Positions 33,408 to 42,521 of a stretch of 64,000 bases of DNA are shown here, piece by piece. Position numbers and translations under genes: made by a program. The stretch is taken from positions 1,798,001 through 1,862,000 of the forward strand of contig NZ_JBBMQM010000001.1 of NCBI RefSeq assembly GCF_038900055.1, read 5' to 3'. Under the pieces are notes generated by a model that was given only the letters and a program-made list of their open reading frames with translations, had not been told where the DNA came from and ran no database searches. This DNA is from Henriciella sp. AS95. GTDB lineage: Bacteria; Pseudomonadota; Alphaproteobacteria; Caulobacterales; Hyphomonadaceae. Within the stretch, counting starts at the first letter, position 1, and each line of letters begins with the position of its first letter.

Positions 33408-34426
33408 GTTCGTCTTATGTCATGCGGCCATCGAGGCTGGATGATTTCGAAGTGCTGATGCAGTTGGCTGAAGAATCGGGTCCAGGATTCACCAGCCTAC
33501 CTGTGCATGAGCGCATCATTCGTGAGCGGTTGGAAAAATCCGTGAAGTCGTTTGCCGGCGCTCTGCCAGAGCCGCAGTACGGCAAGTATCTCATGATGCT
33601 TGAGGACGCTGAGACCGGCGAGATCGGCGGATGCAGCGCGGTGAAAGCCGGTGTCGGAATCGACCAGCCTTTCTTCAATTACCGGGTGATCACTCTGGCG
33701 CAGGCCAGCCAGGCAGCCGACAGACGGTTCGACATGGATGCGCTGGTTCTGACGAATGAGTTCGTCGGTTACACCGAGGTTGGTACCCTTTTCCTGCGTC
33801 AGACGCATCGAGGCAGCGGTGCAGGGCGCCTTCTTGCGCAATCGCGCTACTTGCTCATGGCAAGCGATCCAGAACGGTTCGGGGACATGGTGCTTGCTGA
33901 GTTGCGCGGCGTTGTGGATTCGGAGGGCAAAACGCCGTTCTGGGACGCGATGGGTCAGCACTTTTTCCGCATGGAATTTACCGAAGCGGACATCTTGTCG
34001 GCCATCACCGACAATCAGTTCATTCTCGACCTGATGCCGAAATACCCCATTTATGTCGATCTCTTGCCGCCTGAAGCGCGAGAAGTCATCGGGCGCTGTC
34101 ACTCTGATGGTGTTGGCGCGATGAAACTCCTCGAGTGGGAGGGGTTCAGGTTTGAGCGCACTGTCGACATTTTCGATGGCGGTCCGCTTGTTGCGGCGCC
34201 GCGCAACATGATCCGCACCATTCGCGAGAGTCGCGAAGTGACTGTCAAAGTTGGTGAAGCAAGCGGCGCGGCCGGGATCATGTCCAATGACCGGTTCGGT
34301 GAGTTCCGCGTGTCGATGGCTGAAGGGGCCCTTGAAAGCGACGACTTATTCGTCACATCGCAAGCGACGCTTGACCGCCTGCATCTGAAGGAAGGCGACC
34401 GGGCAAGAATCTGGTTGAGGAGCTGA
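33404..34426 (+). CDS. astA: Arginine N-succinyltransferase
   Basis: A 340-aa AstA that transfers succinyl from succinyl-CoA to arginine, the first AST-pathway step. Seen: MRPSRLDDFEVLMQLAEESG at the start, EIGGCSAVKAGVG, VGYTEVGTLFLRQTHRGSGA (acyl-CoA binding loop) and PRNMIRTIRESREVTV. The length is standard for the family. Overlaps the M20 gene by 4 nt (ATGA) and precedes astD by 2 nt. Confidence 0.95.
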   Translation: MSSSYVMRPSRLDDFEVLMQLAEESGPGFTSLPVHERIIRERLEKSVKSFAGALPEPQYGKYLMMLEDAETGEIGGCSAVKAGVGIDQPFFNYRVITLAQASQAADRRFDMDALVLTNEFVGYTEVGTLFLRQTHRGSGAGRLLAQSRYLLMASDPERFGDMVLAELRGVVDSEGKTPFWDAMGQHFFRMEFTEADILSAITDNQFILDLMPKYPIYVDLLPPEAREVIGRCHSDGVGAMKLLEWEGFRFERTVDIFDGGPLVAAPRNMIRTIRESREVTVKVGEASGAAGIMSNDRFGEFRVSMAEGALESDDLFVTSQATLDRLHLKEGDRARIWLRS

Positions 34427-34428
34427 TT

Positions 34429-35883
34429 ATGGCCAAAGGGTCTTACATCGACGGGAAATGGAGCGCTGGCGAAGGTGACTGGTTTGAGAAAACCTGTCCG
34501 GCAACCGGCGATACGAGTTGGGAAGGGCAGGCGGCCAGCCCCTCCCAGGTCCACAAGGCAATAGAATCCGCCCGCGCGGCTGGCGAAAGCTGGCGCAGAT
34601 TACCTCAGCATGACCGCACGACGGTTCTGGAGGCATATGCCGAAGCGGTGGGAGAGCGCGCCGAACGCATTTCTGAGGCCATCAGCCGCGACATGGGCAA
34701 GCCCCGGTGGGAGTCCATGGGCGAAGCAGGCGCCATGAAGGGCAAGATCGCTATCTCAATCGCTGCGCAGGTCGAGCGTGCTGGCGGGCGGCATGATGAA
34801 ACAGCTTTCGGATCTGCAATCCTGAGCCACCGTCCACACGGCGTGATGGCCGTGTTCGGCCCCTTCAATTTTCCTGGACACCTCCCGAATGGGCACATCA
34901 TTCCTGCCCTCCTGGCGGGTAACACCTGTGTGTTCAAACCGTCCGAGCTGGCACCTGCCGTCGCTGATATCATGGTGGAATGTTTCGAGGCAGCGGGACT
35001 GCCGGCGGGCGTTCTGAATGTCGTGCATGGCGGGCGATCAACTGGATCCGCCCTGTTGGATGGCGATATCAATGGCGTGTTGTTTACTGGCTCTGCTGCG
35101 ACGGGCACAGCGTTCCATCGGCACTTCGCCGGCCGGCCAGAAGTCATTCTGGCGCTTGAGATGGGGGGCAATAACCCGTTGATCATCTGGGACCCAGCCG
35201 ATGTCGACGCGGCGGCCGATATCGCGGCGCAATCCGCGTTTTTGACTAGCGGTCAGCGTTGTTCATGTGCCCGGCGCGTTTTTGTGCCGGACAACAAGTT
35301 TGGCGAACAGGTTGTCGAGGCAATCGTAGAGCGTGCGCGGGGCTTGAAGATCGGTGCCTGGGACGAAGACGATGTGTTCATGGGGCCGTTGGTTTCTGAA
35401 AAGGCCGCTGCAGCCGCAACGGACTTCCAGATGATGTTGTCGAAAGCCGGCGGCAAGCCACTTCGCCGGCTGAAGCGTATGGATCGCGGCGGCGGTTTTG
35501 TTACCGCGGGCGTTATTGATGTCACTTCCGCCAGCGATGTCCCGGACGAAGAGCTGTTCGGGCCGTTAATGCAGATATGCCGCGTCAAGACATTCGAGTC
35601 CGCTATCGCGAGAGCGAATGATACGCGTTTCGGCCTGTCTGGTGGCCTTGTGAGTGACGATGACGCTCTCTGGTTGCAGGCGCACCGAGAACTGAAAGCT
35701 GGCATTCTCAATCGCAATCGTCCGACGGCCGGCGCAGCTGGCAACATGCCTTTCGGCGGGCCGGGCTTGTCAGGCAATTTCCGCCCCGGTGCCTACTATG
35801 CCGCCGACTATTGCGCATGGCCGCAGGCAAGTCAGGTCTCGGACAAGGCCGAGCGCCTCAAGGCACAGGGATTCCCCGGCTGA
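34429..35883 (+). CDS. astD: N-succinylglutamate 5-semialdehyde dehydrogenase
   Basis: A 484-aa NAD-dependent aldehyde dehydrogenase, fourth enzyme of the AST pathway. Seen: AVFGPFNFPGHLPNGHIIPA (family-specific Asn-Phe-Pro region), FTGSAATGTAFHRHFAG, ALEMGGNNPLII with the general-base Glu, and LTSGQRCSCARRVFV with the nucleophile Cys. The succinyl-glutamate branch is supported by its neighbours. Its TGA overlaps the astB ATG. Confidence 0.95.
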   Translation: MAKGSYIDGKWSAGEGDWFEKTCPATGDTSWEGQAASPSQVHKAIESARAAGESWRRLPQHDRTTVLEAYAEAVGERAERISEAISRDMGKPRWESMGEAGAMKGKIAISIAAQVERAGGRHDETAFGSAILSHRPHGVMAVFGPFNFPGHLPNGHIIPALLAGNTCVFKPSELAPAVADIMVECFEAAGLPAGVLNVVHGGRSTGSALLDGDINGVLFTGSAATGTAFHRHFAGRPEVILALEMGGNNPLIIWDPADVDAAADIAAQSAFLTSGQRCSCARRVFVPDNKFGEQVVEAIVERARGLKIGAWDEDDVFMGPLVSEKAAAAATDFQMMLSKAGGKPLRRLKRMDRGGGFVTAGVIDVTSASDVPDEELFGPLMQICRVKTFESAIARANDTRFGLSGGLVSDDDALWLQAHRELKAGILNRNRPTAGAAGNMPFGGPGLSGNFRPGAYYAADYCAWPQASQVSDKAERLKAQGFPG

Positions 35884-37205
35884 TGAGCACGGCAGTTGAA
35901 GTCAATTTCGATGGTCTGATTGGGCCAAGCCATAATTATGGCGGCATGTCGCATGGCAATCTTGCAAGCGCGACCAATGAAGGTGAGGTCTCAAACCCGC
36001 GGGAGGCGGCGCTCCAGGGGCTTGAAAAGATGCGTCTTCTGATGAAGGCAGGCCTCGTACAAGGCATCCTTCCCCCGCTGCCTCGGCCCAATTTCGATCT
36101 CTTGGTTTCGGCAGGTTTCTCAGGATCCGACGCTGAGATAATTGAATCGGCAGCAAAAACGGCGCCCGGCCTTCTGAGGGCCGCTTATAGTGCAAGCTCC
36201 ATGTGGGCCGCGAACGCGGCGACGGTGTCTCCGTCTGCCGATACGAAAGATGGCCGGCTTCATCTGACAACCGCAAACCTGTCGACGATGCTCCACCGGT
36301 CTATCGAGGCGCCTGATACCACCGCGACGCTGCTTTCCATTTTTGAGAATGAAGAGGCGTTTGGCGTGCACGGTGCCCTGCCGGCACATGCCGATTTTTC
36401 GGACGAGGGGGCAGCCAATCATGTTCGCCTTTGCGCTGAGCATGGGGCATCGGGCGTTGAGCTGTTTGTTTACGGGCGTGAGGCTGGCGAAAGTGCAGTC
36501 GGCTTTCCTGCCCGTCAGACCCGCATGGCAAGCGAGAGCATTGCCCGCGCTCACGGGCTGGTTGCTGAAAACGCAGTGTTCGCGCGTCAGTCCAAAGCAG
36601 CGATTGAGGCCGGGGCCTTCCATAACGATGTTGTTTGTGTGGGATCGCTGGACACGCTGTTTTTCCATGAGCTCGCATTTGAGAATACCGATGAAACTTT
36701 GGCTAGCCTTTCTCAGGCGGCGGATGGCCGGTTTGAGGTAAAGCCCGTGATGGTGCCGCAGGCTGAAGTGCCGATAGAAGACGCCATCAAGTCCTATCTG
36801 TTTAATTCCCAGCTGCTGCATTGGCCCGGCGAAGACCGGCTGGTTCTGCTCGCGCCGTTAGAGACCCAGGAAACGGACACAACGCGGGCCTTCTGTGAGC
36901 GCATGACCTCTGGAAACGGACCGATAGGCCGGGTGCAGTATGTCGACGTGCGCCAGTCGATGCGCAACGGTGGCGGTCCAGCCTGTCTTCGCTTGCGGGT
37001 AGTGATGACGCCTGAGGAAATCGCGGCCTGTCATCAGGGGGTTCTTCTGACCGAAGAGAAGATTGATGCTCTGCAGGATATCGTACGCCGGACCTATCGC
37101 GACCGGCTTTCGCCGAATGATTTCGGAGATCCAAGCTTTGCAAGCGAGTGCCAACTGGCCCGTGAGGCTTTGCTGGAGGCGTTGGGGCTCAGCGGACTCG
37201 TCTAA
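35883..37205 (+). CDS. astB: N-succinylarginine dihydrolase
   Basis: A 440-aa AstB of the amidinotransferase fold that converts succinyl-arginine to succinyl-ornithine, CO2 and two ammonia. Seen: NFDGLIGPSHNYGGMSHGNL, ANAATVSPSADTKDGRLHLT, FHNDVVCVGSLDTLFFHELA (His) and RMNGG-type end block (here SMRNGGGPACLRLRVVM, containing the nucleophilic Cys). The start is ATG 35883 within TGATG after astD. No astC follows; the succinylornithine aminotransferase must be encoded elsewhere. Confidence 0.95.
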   Translation: MSTAVEVNFDGLIGPSHNYGGMSHGNLASATNEGEVSNPREAALQGLEKMRLLMKAGLVQGILPPLPRPNFDLLVSAGFSGSDAEIIESAAKTAPGLLRAAYSASSMWAANAATVSPSADTKDGRLHLTTANLSTMLHRSIEAPDTTATLLSIFENEEAFGVHGALPAHADFSDEGAANHVRLCAEHGASGVELFVYGREAGESAVGFPARQTRMASESIARAHGLVAENAVFARQSKAAIEAGAFHNDVVCVGSLDTLFFHELAFENTDETLASLSQAADGRFEVKPVMVPQAEVPIEDAIKSYLFNSQLLHWPGEDRLVLLAPLETQETDTTRAFCERMTSGNGPIGRVQYVDVRQSMRNGGGPACLRLRVVMTPEEIAACHQGVLLTEEKIDALQDIVRRTYRDRLSPNDFGDPSFASECQLAREALLEALGLSGLV

Positions 37206-37516
37206 GGCAGCCCTGGAAAGTTCTCGACCATCCTGATTTCGATGTCCGGGAAACTGTCGACATATCGGATCGTGAAATCGGGAAAACTCTCGACGAACTG
37301 CCATTCGCCGCAGTCGTCGGGAAAGCTCGCCACAGTCTTTACGTCGAGATCTGGAAAGCTGGATACGATCTTCACGTCCAGGTCGGCAAAGCTCTCGACG
37401 ATTTTCACTTCGCCTCTAAGGTCGATCCCTTCGAATGTGCAGTCGTCTGCGATGGAAGACTCGGCAAGGGCCGGAAGCGCCAGAACAAGCGGCAGGAGTC
37501 CGACGAAAAGTCTCAA
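37202..37516 (-). CDS. 7_1 septoil-knot (Septknot) domain secreted protein
   Basis: A 104-aa protein with a signal peptide (MRLFVGLLPLVLALPALA) and about six short repeats of the form x-V/I-K/R-x-V-x-S/N-F-P-D: VKIVESFADL, VKIVSSFPDL, VKTVASFPDD, WQFVESFPDF, IRYVDSFPDI, IRMVENFPGL, with two Cys before and inside the array. This repeat signature matches the family (former DUF6150) predicted to form a 7_1 torus knot. Its start overlaps the phhA stop by 4 nt, so translation is coupled. It also overlaps astB convergently by 4 nt. Function unknown. Confidence 0.75.
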   Translation of the reverse strand: MRLFVGLLPLVLALPALAESSIADDCTFEGIDLRGEVKIVESFADLDVKIVSSFPDLDVKTVASFPDDCGEWQFVESFPDFTIRYVDSFPDIEIRMVENFPGLP

Positions 37517-38394
37517 CCGTTGTGCCCTGCATCAGCCAGACGACCACCTGCTTTGGCGTAGGCTTGAGTGCCGCGATGGATGATCTCATCATCGGGCAGA
37601 ACATCTTCAGGTCTGAACGCGAATTTGCCCTTCATTTGGTCATACAAGGGCGCGAAATCGGTATCCACTGTAGCGCGGAAAAGCTGGTCATAGGAATCGA
37701 TCACGAAATAGGTCTGCTGAAAATCGTCGATGCGGTAATCAGTCTGCATCAGGCGCTCCAATCCAAATCCGATGCGGTTTGGAGAAGCATCTTCGAGCGC
37801 AAAAATACTCTCGGTCTTTGATGAGACAATGCCGGCACCGTAGATCCGGAGCCCCTCATCGGTCCGGATAAGGCCAAACTCAACCGTGTACCAATACAGG
37901 GCGGCGAGGTTCTTCAGAGCCGCGAAATTGAGGCTCCGCAGCCCGCCCTTGCCATAGGCTTCCATATAATCTGCGAAGACAGGGTTCGTCAGCATCGGCA
38001 CGTGGCCAAAGACATCATGGAAGACGTCTGGTTCCTGCAAATAGTCGAGTTGGTTGCGCGTGCGAATGAACTGGCCGGCCGGAAACCGGCGATTTGCGAG
38101 ATGATCAAAGAAGACGTCGTCCGGCACCAGCCCCGGCACCGCGACCACGCGCCAGCCCGTCAGCGATTCCAGCTCGTCAGACATGGCTTTGAAGTCGGGA
38201 ATGCCACCTTTGCCGAGGTCCAGCGCTCTCAGACCGTCGATGAACTCGGGCGCAGCCCGGCCCGGAAGCACGTCCATCTGCCGCTTGTACAACAAGTCCC
38301 AGACGGCATGCTCGTCTGAAGAGTAATTTGACCAGCCCTGGTCGATGGTCCAATCGTCCCGAGCGTGTTCAGGTTTCTGCAATTGGTTGCTCAT
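37513..38394 (-). CDS. phhA: Phenylalanine 4-monooxygenase
   Basis: A 293-aa bacterial phenylalanine hydroxylase, converting Phe to Tyr with O2 and tetrahydropterin. The iron is bound by the two His of DVFHDVFGHVPML and the Glu of YWYTVEFGLI. The conserved GAGIVSSKTESIFAL and the length match the family. The start is ATG 38394. It is divergent from the FAH-maiA genes of tyrosine catabolism, sharing a 106-nt promoter region, and is coupled to the septknot gene downstream. HPPD and homogentisate dioxygenase are not in the window. Confidence 0.95.
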   Translation of the reverse strand: MSNQLQKPEHARDDWTIDQGWSNYSSDEHAVWDLLYKRQMDVLPGRAAPEFIDGLRALDLGKGGIPDFKAMSDELESLTGWRVVAVPGLVPDDVFFDHLANRRFPAGQFIRTRNQLDYLQEPDVFHDVFGHVPMLTNPVFADYMEAYGKGGLRSLNFAALKNLAALYWYTVEFGLIRTDEGLRIYGAGIVSSKTESIFALEDASPNRIGFGLERLMQTDYRIDDFQQTYFVIDSYDQLFRATVDTDFAPLYDQMKGKFAFRPEDVLPDDEIIHRGTQAYAKAGGRLADAGHNG

Positions 38395-38500
38395 GCAACT
38401 AATATAGCGCAATACGCGCTGAATAGAATGATAATTGTCGGCGCAGTCTCGTGGAGCCTCGTGAGGTTCAGCAGCGCCAGAAAGCAAAGGAAGGACACTC

Positions 38501-39508
38501 ATGAAACTTGCAAGCCTGAAATCCGGACGGGACGGACACCTTGTTGTCGTGTCGAAAGATCTCACGCGCTATTCCGACGCCAGCCATATAGCGCCGACAC
38601 TGCAGGCTGCGCTCGATGACTGGAAGGTGATGGCCCCAAAGCTCCAGTCTCTGGCGCAGGAAATCGAAGTTGGCTCCGTCCCCACGGAGCGGTTTCATGA
38701 GCATGACTGCGCGTCACCGCTGCCGCGCGCCTATCAGTGGGCTGACGGATCAGCATACATCAATCATGTCGAACTCGTTCGAAAGGCTCGCGGCGCTGAA
38801 GTGCCTGAGAGTTTCTACTCCGACCCGCTGATGTATCAGGGCGTGAGTGGTTCGACTTTGGGGCCGCGCGATCCCATTCCACTCGGCGACACTGCATGGG
38901 GTTGCGATATGGAAGCGGAGGTGTGCGTGATCACAGATGACGTGCCAATGGGCGTGAGCGCCAGCGACGCGGCGGACCATATCCAGCTCATCCTGATTTG
39001 CAATGACGTCTCACTTCGCGGGTTGATCCCCGCGGAACTCGCCAAGGGCTTTGGCTTTTTCCAGTCGAAGCCGCCTTGCGCTTTCTCGCCAGTGGCCGTG
39101 ACGCCCGATGAGTTGGGCGATGCGTGGCAGGATACGCTCATTCATTTGCCCATGCATGTGGACTATCGCGGCGAAGCTTTCGGCCGCGCCGAGGCAGGCG
39201 TGGATGCGACCTTCAACATGGCTCAACTCGTTGCGCATGCTGCCAAGACACGGCCATTGGTCGCGGGTTCAATCATCGGTTCGGGAACCGTGTCGAACAA
39301 GGGCGCTGACGGCGGGGCAGGCAAGCCCGTCGCAGAAGGCGGGCTCGGTTACTCATGCATCGCTGAAATTCGAATGATCGAAAAAATTGCGAGCGGAGAG
39401 TTCAAAACGCCATTCATGGATATCGGTGACACGGTGCGCATCGAGATGTTGGACAAGTCAGGCCACAGCATCTTCGGTGCCATCGAGCAGGAAGTTGTCA
39501 GCGTATGA
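38501..39508 (+). CDS. Fumarylacetoacetate hydrolase family protein
   Basis: A 335-aa FAH-fold hydrolase. N-terminal SH3-like part (MKLASLKSGRDGHLVVVSKD), then the catalytic core with LPRAYQWADGSAYINH, the metal ligands in WGCDMEAEVCVITDD and NDVSLRGL, and GSIIGSGTVSNKGADGGAG. Together with the overlapping maiA (4 nt) and divergent phhA, it is the likely fumarylacetoacetase that cleaves fumarylacetoacetate to fumarate and acetoacetate at the end of tyrosine breakdown. AAGGA precedes the start. Confidence 0.9.
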   Translation: MKLASLKSGRDGHLVVVSKDLTRYSDASHIAPTLQAALDDWKVMAPKLQSLAQEIEVGSVPTERFHEHDCASPLPRAYQWADGSAYINHVELVRKARGAEVPESFYSDPLMYQGVSGSTLGPRDPIPLGDTAWGCDMEAEVCVITDDVPMGVSASDAADHIQLILICNDVSLRGLIPAELAKGFGFFQSKPPCAFSPVAVTPDELGDAWQDTLIHLPMHVDYRGEAFGRAEAGVDATFNMAQLVAHAAKTRPLVAGSIIGSGTVSNKGADGGAGKPVAEGGLGYSCIAEIRMIEKIASGEFKTPFMDIGDTVRIEMLDKSGHSIFGAIEQEVVSV

Positions 39509-40152
39509 GCGAACTCAAACTATACGACTATTGGCGCTCTTCGGCCTCTTATCGCTTGAGGATTGCGATGAACTGGAAGGGTGTCGAATATGACACCCTT
39601 CCCGTGAACATCGCGCCGGGCGAGGACGAGCAGCTGAAGGAACCGTATCGGGCTTTGAACCCGCAAATGCGCGTTCCGGCGATCGCTCTGAATGATCGCA
39701 TTTCAAACCAGTCCATGGCGATCATCGAATGGCTGGAGGAAACATATCCCGAGCCGCCATTGTTTATCGGCGATGCCTGGCGCCGGTTGGAAATCCGGGC
39801 CTTTGCCGACACCATTGCCTGCGACATCCACCCGCTAAACAATCTGTCCGTTCTTTCGAAGTTGCGGGAGAGTTTCGGTGCAGATCAGGAAGCGATCAAT
39901 GAGTGGTATAGAAGCTGGATCGTCAACGGGTTCACAGCCCTGGAAGCGATCGCGCTAAGACACCCGGGAAGCGACTTTCTGTTCGGTGATCAGCCCACAT
40001 TGGCTGAGGTGTGCCTGGTACCTCAGGTTTCTAATGCGCGACGATATGACGTTGACCTCACGCCATTTCCGAAATTGAGCGAAGTGGATGCAAGATGCCG
40101 CGAGGTTCCAGCTTTTGCGAAGGCTGCGCCGGATGCGGTCAAGCCAGGCTAA
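39505..40152 (+). CDS. maiA: Maleylacetoacetate isomerase (zeta-class GST)
   Basis: A 215-aa glutathione S-transferase of the zeta class. The signature SSASYRLRIAMNWKGVEYDT includes the SSCxWRVRIAL-like active-site motif, here SSASYRLRIA, so the Cys of some family members is Ala. Later NQSMAIIEWLEETYP (glutathione site) and the helical C-terminal domain (DIHPLNNLSVLSKL). It isomerises maleylacetoacetate to fumarylacetoacetate. Overlaps the FAH gene by 4 nt; its stop abuts the convergent hspQ gene. Confidence 0.92.
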   Translation: MSELKLYDYWRSSASYRLRIAMNWKGVEYDTLPVNIAPGEDEQLKEPYRALNPQMRVPAIALNDRISNQSMAIIEWLEETYPEPPLFIGDAWRRLEIRAFADTIACDIHPLNNLSVLSKLRESFGADQEAINEWYRSWIVNGFTALEAIALRHPGSDFLFGDQPTLAEVCLVPQVSNARRYDVDLTPFPKLSEVDARCREVPAFAKAAPDAVKPG

Positions 40153-40641
40153 TTAATGCGCGTGAACGCTTTTCAGCATGTAGCCGCTCGCCGTCATGTC
40201 GAAAAAATCCAGAATGTCAGGATGTGAGACCGGTGTGTCTGTGTCATCCGGCAGCAGATTTCCCTCCGACACGTACGCAACATAATGGGTTTTGTCGTTC
40301 TCGGCGAAGAGGTGGTAATAGGGCTGGTCTTTTGAGGGGCGCATGTCTTCCGGGATTGCCTCATACCATTCGTCGGAATTGGCAAAGACTGGGTCGACAT
40401 CGAAAATTACACCGCGAAAGTCGAACAGCCGGTGACGAACGATCTGCCCGATCTGAAATTGCCCCTGGCGCCGATCAATGGCGTAATGCGGGTATCCGTC
40501 TTCGCCATAAGCGGGCGGCGTTTCTGAAGAAACGGATTCCGGTTTGCTGGAAGCCGGAGACTCCTTTTGGGGTTCCGTCGACGCCTTGCGGCGTTTGAAC
40601 AGCGCTGCGATGCGCTTTGCTATGCCTCTTTCTTGGCTCAT
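40153..40641 (-). CDS. hspQ: HspQ/YccV-like hemimethylated-DNA-binding family protein
   Basis: A 162-aa protein. The C-terminal 100 residues are a YccV/HspQ domain (FQIGQIVRHRLFDFRGVIFD, YEAIPEDMRPSKDQPYYHLF, VAYVSEGNLLPDD). In enterobacteria HspQ modulates Lon-mediated proteolysis. The first about 55 residues form an added basic, low-complexity extension (RIAALFKRRKASTEPQKESP) absent from the short E. coli protein. The start is ATG 40641. It is divergent from the ppx/gppA operon. Confidence 0.85.
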   Translation of the reverse strand: MSQERGIAKRIAALFKRRKASTEPQKESPASSKPESVSSETPPAYGEDGYPHYAIDRRQGQFQIGQIVRHRLFDFRGVIFDVDPVFANSDEWYEAIPEDMRPSKDQPYYHLFAENDKTHYVAYVSEGNLLPDDTDTPVSHPDILDFFDMTASGYMLKSVHAH

Positions 40642-40692
40642 TGGTAACCAATGTGATAGAGGTTTCGTCAACCGACAAGATTTGGGCCACAC

Positions 40693-41811
40693 ATGGCTGA
40701 AAAAAAATCGCGCAGCCGGCGGCCCAGGGGACAGCCGGCGCGCAAAACCGGAGGGGCACCGCTCTACGCGGCGGTGGACCTTGGGACCAATAATTGCAGA
40801 CTGCTGATCGCCGCGCCCAACCGTGGCGGCTTTAGCGTGGTCGATTCACATTCGCAGATTGCGCGCCTTGGAGAAGGCCTCGCCGAAACCGGCCGTCTAT
40901 CGGACGCGGCGATGGACCGGGCTTTCAGCGCGATGGAAGCGATTTCCAAGAAGCTCAAGGCCAAACGCGTTGGGCGTATTCGTTGCATCGCAACGGAGGC
41001 TTGTCGCAAAGCAGAAAACGGCGCTGAATTCATCGCTGAAATTCGCAAACGGACCGGTCTTACATTCAAGATCATTGGTCCTTCGGAAGAGGCTCGGCTG
41101 GCGCTGATCGGTTGCCACAACCTTATTGATCAGGCGGCCGAACATGTCCTCGTGTTAGATATCGGTGGTGGTTCGACAGAGCTGTCGCTCGTTGATGCAA
41201 AGCGGGCGCGCGAGAATGGCCTGGCCGGTATGCTCAAGCACGCTCCCATAAAGGCATGGACAAGTATTCCCTATGGCGTTGTCACGCTGACCGAGGAATT
41301 TCAGCATCTTGGCGAAGCCGAATCATACCCAGCAATGCTGGACGCGGTCAAAGCCCATGTGGAACGCTGGGCGGAGCAGCATAACATCCGAGCTGCGCTG
41401 GAGTCCGAGACATCTCACATCATCGGGACGTCGGGCACGGTGACGTGCGTTGCAGGGGTTCATTTTGGCCTTGAGCGCTACCGCCGTGATCTCGTTGATG
41501 GAAAATGGATGGATCGGGCAGGGGGGCTTGAGACGATGCAGGCCCTGATTGAGGCGGGGCCGGAGGGACGCGCCGAGTTTGCGACGATCGGAGAAGACCG
41601 CGCTGGTCTGATGCTTGCCGGGTGTGCCTTGATGGAGGCCGTTTGGTCGTTGGCGCCGCATGCGCGGATCAGAGTGGCAGATAGAGGGCTTCGTGAAGGC
41701 CTGCTCCTGTCCATGATGCGTGGTCCAAAGAAAAGTCGCCGTCGCCGAGGTGGGCGAGGCAAAGGCAAGTCGAGCTCAAGCTCAGCAAAGGCACAGAAGG
41801 TGGCAGAATGA
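40693..41811 (+). CDS. Ppx/GppA exopolyphosphatase/pppGpp phosphatase family protein
   Basis: A 372-aa actin-like ATPase-fold phosphatase: AAVDLGTNNCRLLIAA (phosphate 1), RCIATEACRKAENGAEF, SEEARLALIGC, and VLDIGGGSTELSLVDAKR (phosphate 2). It hydrolyses polyphosphate and/or the alarmone pppGpp; a short form without the HD domain, as usual in Alphaproteobacteria. Basic tails at both ends (KKSRSRRPRGQ and KKSRRRRGGRGKGKSS) suggest nucleic-acid or polyphosphate contact. Overlaps rlmE by 4 nt. Confidence 0.9.
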   Translation: MAEKKSRSRRPRGQPARKTGGAPLYAAVDLGTNNCRLLIAAPNRGGFSVVDSHSQIARLGEGLAETGRLSDAAMDRAFSAMEAISKKLKAKRVGRIRCIATEACRKAENGAEFIAEIRKRTGLTFKIIGPSEEARLALIGCHNLIDQAAEHVLVLDIGGGSTELSLVDAKRARENGLAGMLKHAPIKAWTSIPYGVVTLTEEFQHLGEAESYPAMLDAVKAHVERWAEQHNIRAALESETSHIIGTSGTVTCVAGVHFGLERYRRDLVDGKWMDRAGGLETMQALIEAGPEGRAEFATIGEDRAGLMLAGCALMEAVWSLAPHARIRVADRGLREGLLLSMMRGPKKSRRRRGGRGKGKSSSSSAKAQKVAE

Positions 41812-42521
41812 CCGATGATGGAAAGCGCCGCTGGAAGGGCCCGCCGAAGGAGGAGAAAAAATCCTCCGGTCGCCGGATGACCGAGCGGAAAATCATTGCG
41901 CACAACGCCAAGGATGAAAGCTCCAAACGCTGGATCGAGCGGCAGCTCTCGGATCCATATGTCCAGCAGGCCAAAAAAGACAACTACCGTGCGCGCGCCG
42001 CTTACAAACTGCTCGAAATTGATGAAAAGACGCGCCTTCTGAAAGGTGTAAGCCGGGTTGTTGATTTGGGGAGCGCACCGGGCGGTTGGCTTCAGGTCTG
42101 CCTTCGAAAAGGTGTGAAAGAGATTGTCGGTATCGATCTGCTTGCCGTGGATCCGATCCCGGGAGCCCACATCGTCCAGGGCGACATCAATGAACCAGAC
42201 GACGTCGCGAAGATGATGGAAGGCCTCTCAGGACCTCCAGATCTTGTTCTCTCCGACATGGCTGCCAACACGACCGGGCATAAGCAGACTGACAGCTTGC
42301 GCACGGCCGCCCTTGCGGAGATGGCGCTCTGGTTCGCGGGGGAGCATCTGGTTCCGGGCGGCAGTTTCTGCAGCAAGGTCTTTCAGGGCGGCGCGACGCC
42401 GGACATGCAGAAACAGCTCAAATCGATGTTCAAGACTGTCAAACATGTGAAGCCGCCAGCGAGTCGCACCGGCTCACCAGAGCTTTTCGTCGTCGCTCAG
42501 GGCTTCCGCGGAAAGGCATGA
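41808..42521 (+). CDS. rlmE: 23S rRNA (uridine-2552-2'-O-)-methyltransferase RlmE
   Basis: A 237-aa FtsJ/RrmJ methyltransferase. YRARAAYKLLEIDEK (first catalytic Lys), VVDLGSAPGGWLQVCLRKG (SAM site), VLSDMAANTTGHKQTD (catalytic Asp), GSFCSKVFQGG (Lys) and SRTGSPELFVVAQGF (Glu) make up the K-D-K-E tetrad. It has a basic N-terminal tail of about 25 residues. It sits in a string of 4-nt overlapping genes (ppx/gppA, rlmE, RNase E/G, yacG). Confidence 0.95.
   Translation: MTDDGKRRWKGPPKEEKKSSGRRMTERKIIAHNAKDESSKRWIERQLSDPYVQQAKKDNYRARAAYKLLEIDEKTRLLKGVSRVVDLGSAPGGWLQVCLRKGVKEIVGIDLLAVDPIPGAHIVQGDINEPDDVAKMMEGLSGPPDLVLSDMAANTTGHKQTDSLRTAALAEMALWFAGEHLVPGGSFCSKVFQGGATPDMQKQLKSMFKTVKHVKPPASRTGSPELFVVAQGFRGKA

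Noticed and set aside
37202..37516. The repetitive VxSFPD protein as a low-complexity artefact
   Set aside because: It has a signal peptide, coupled start, and a repeat pattern matching the septknot family rather than random low complexity.
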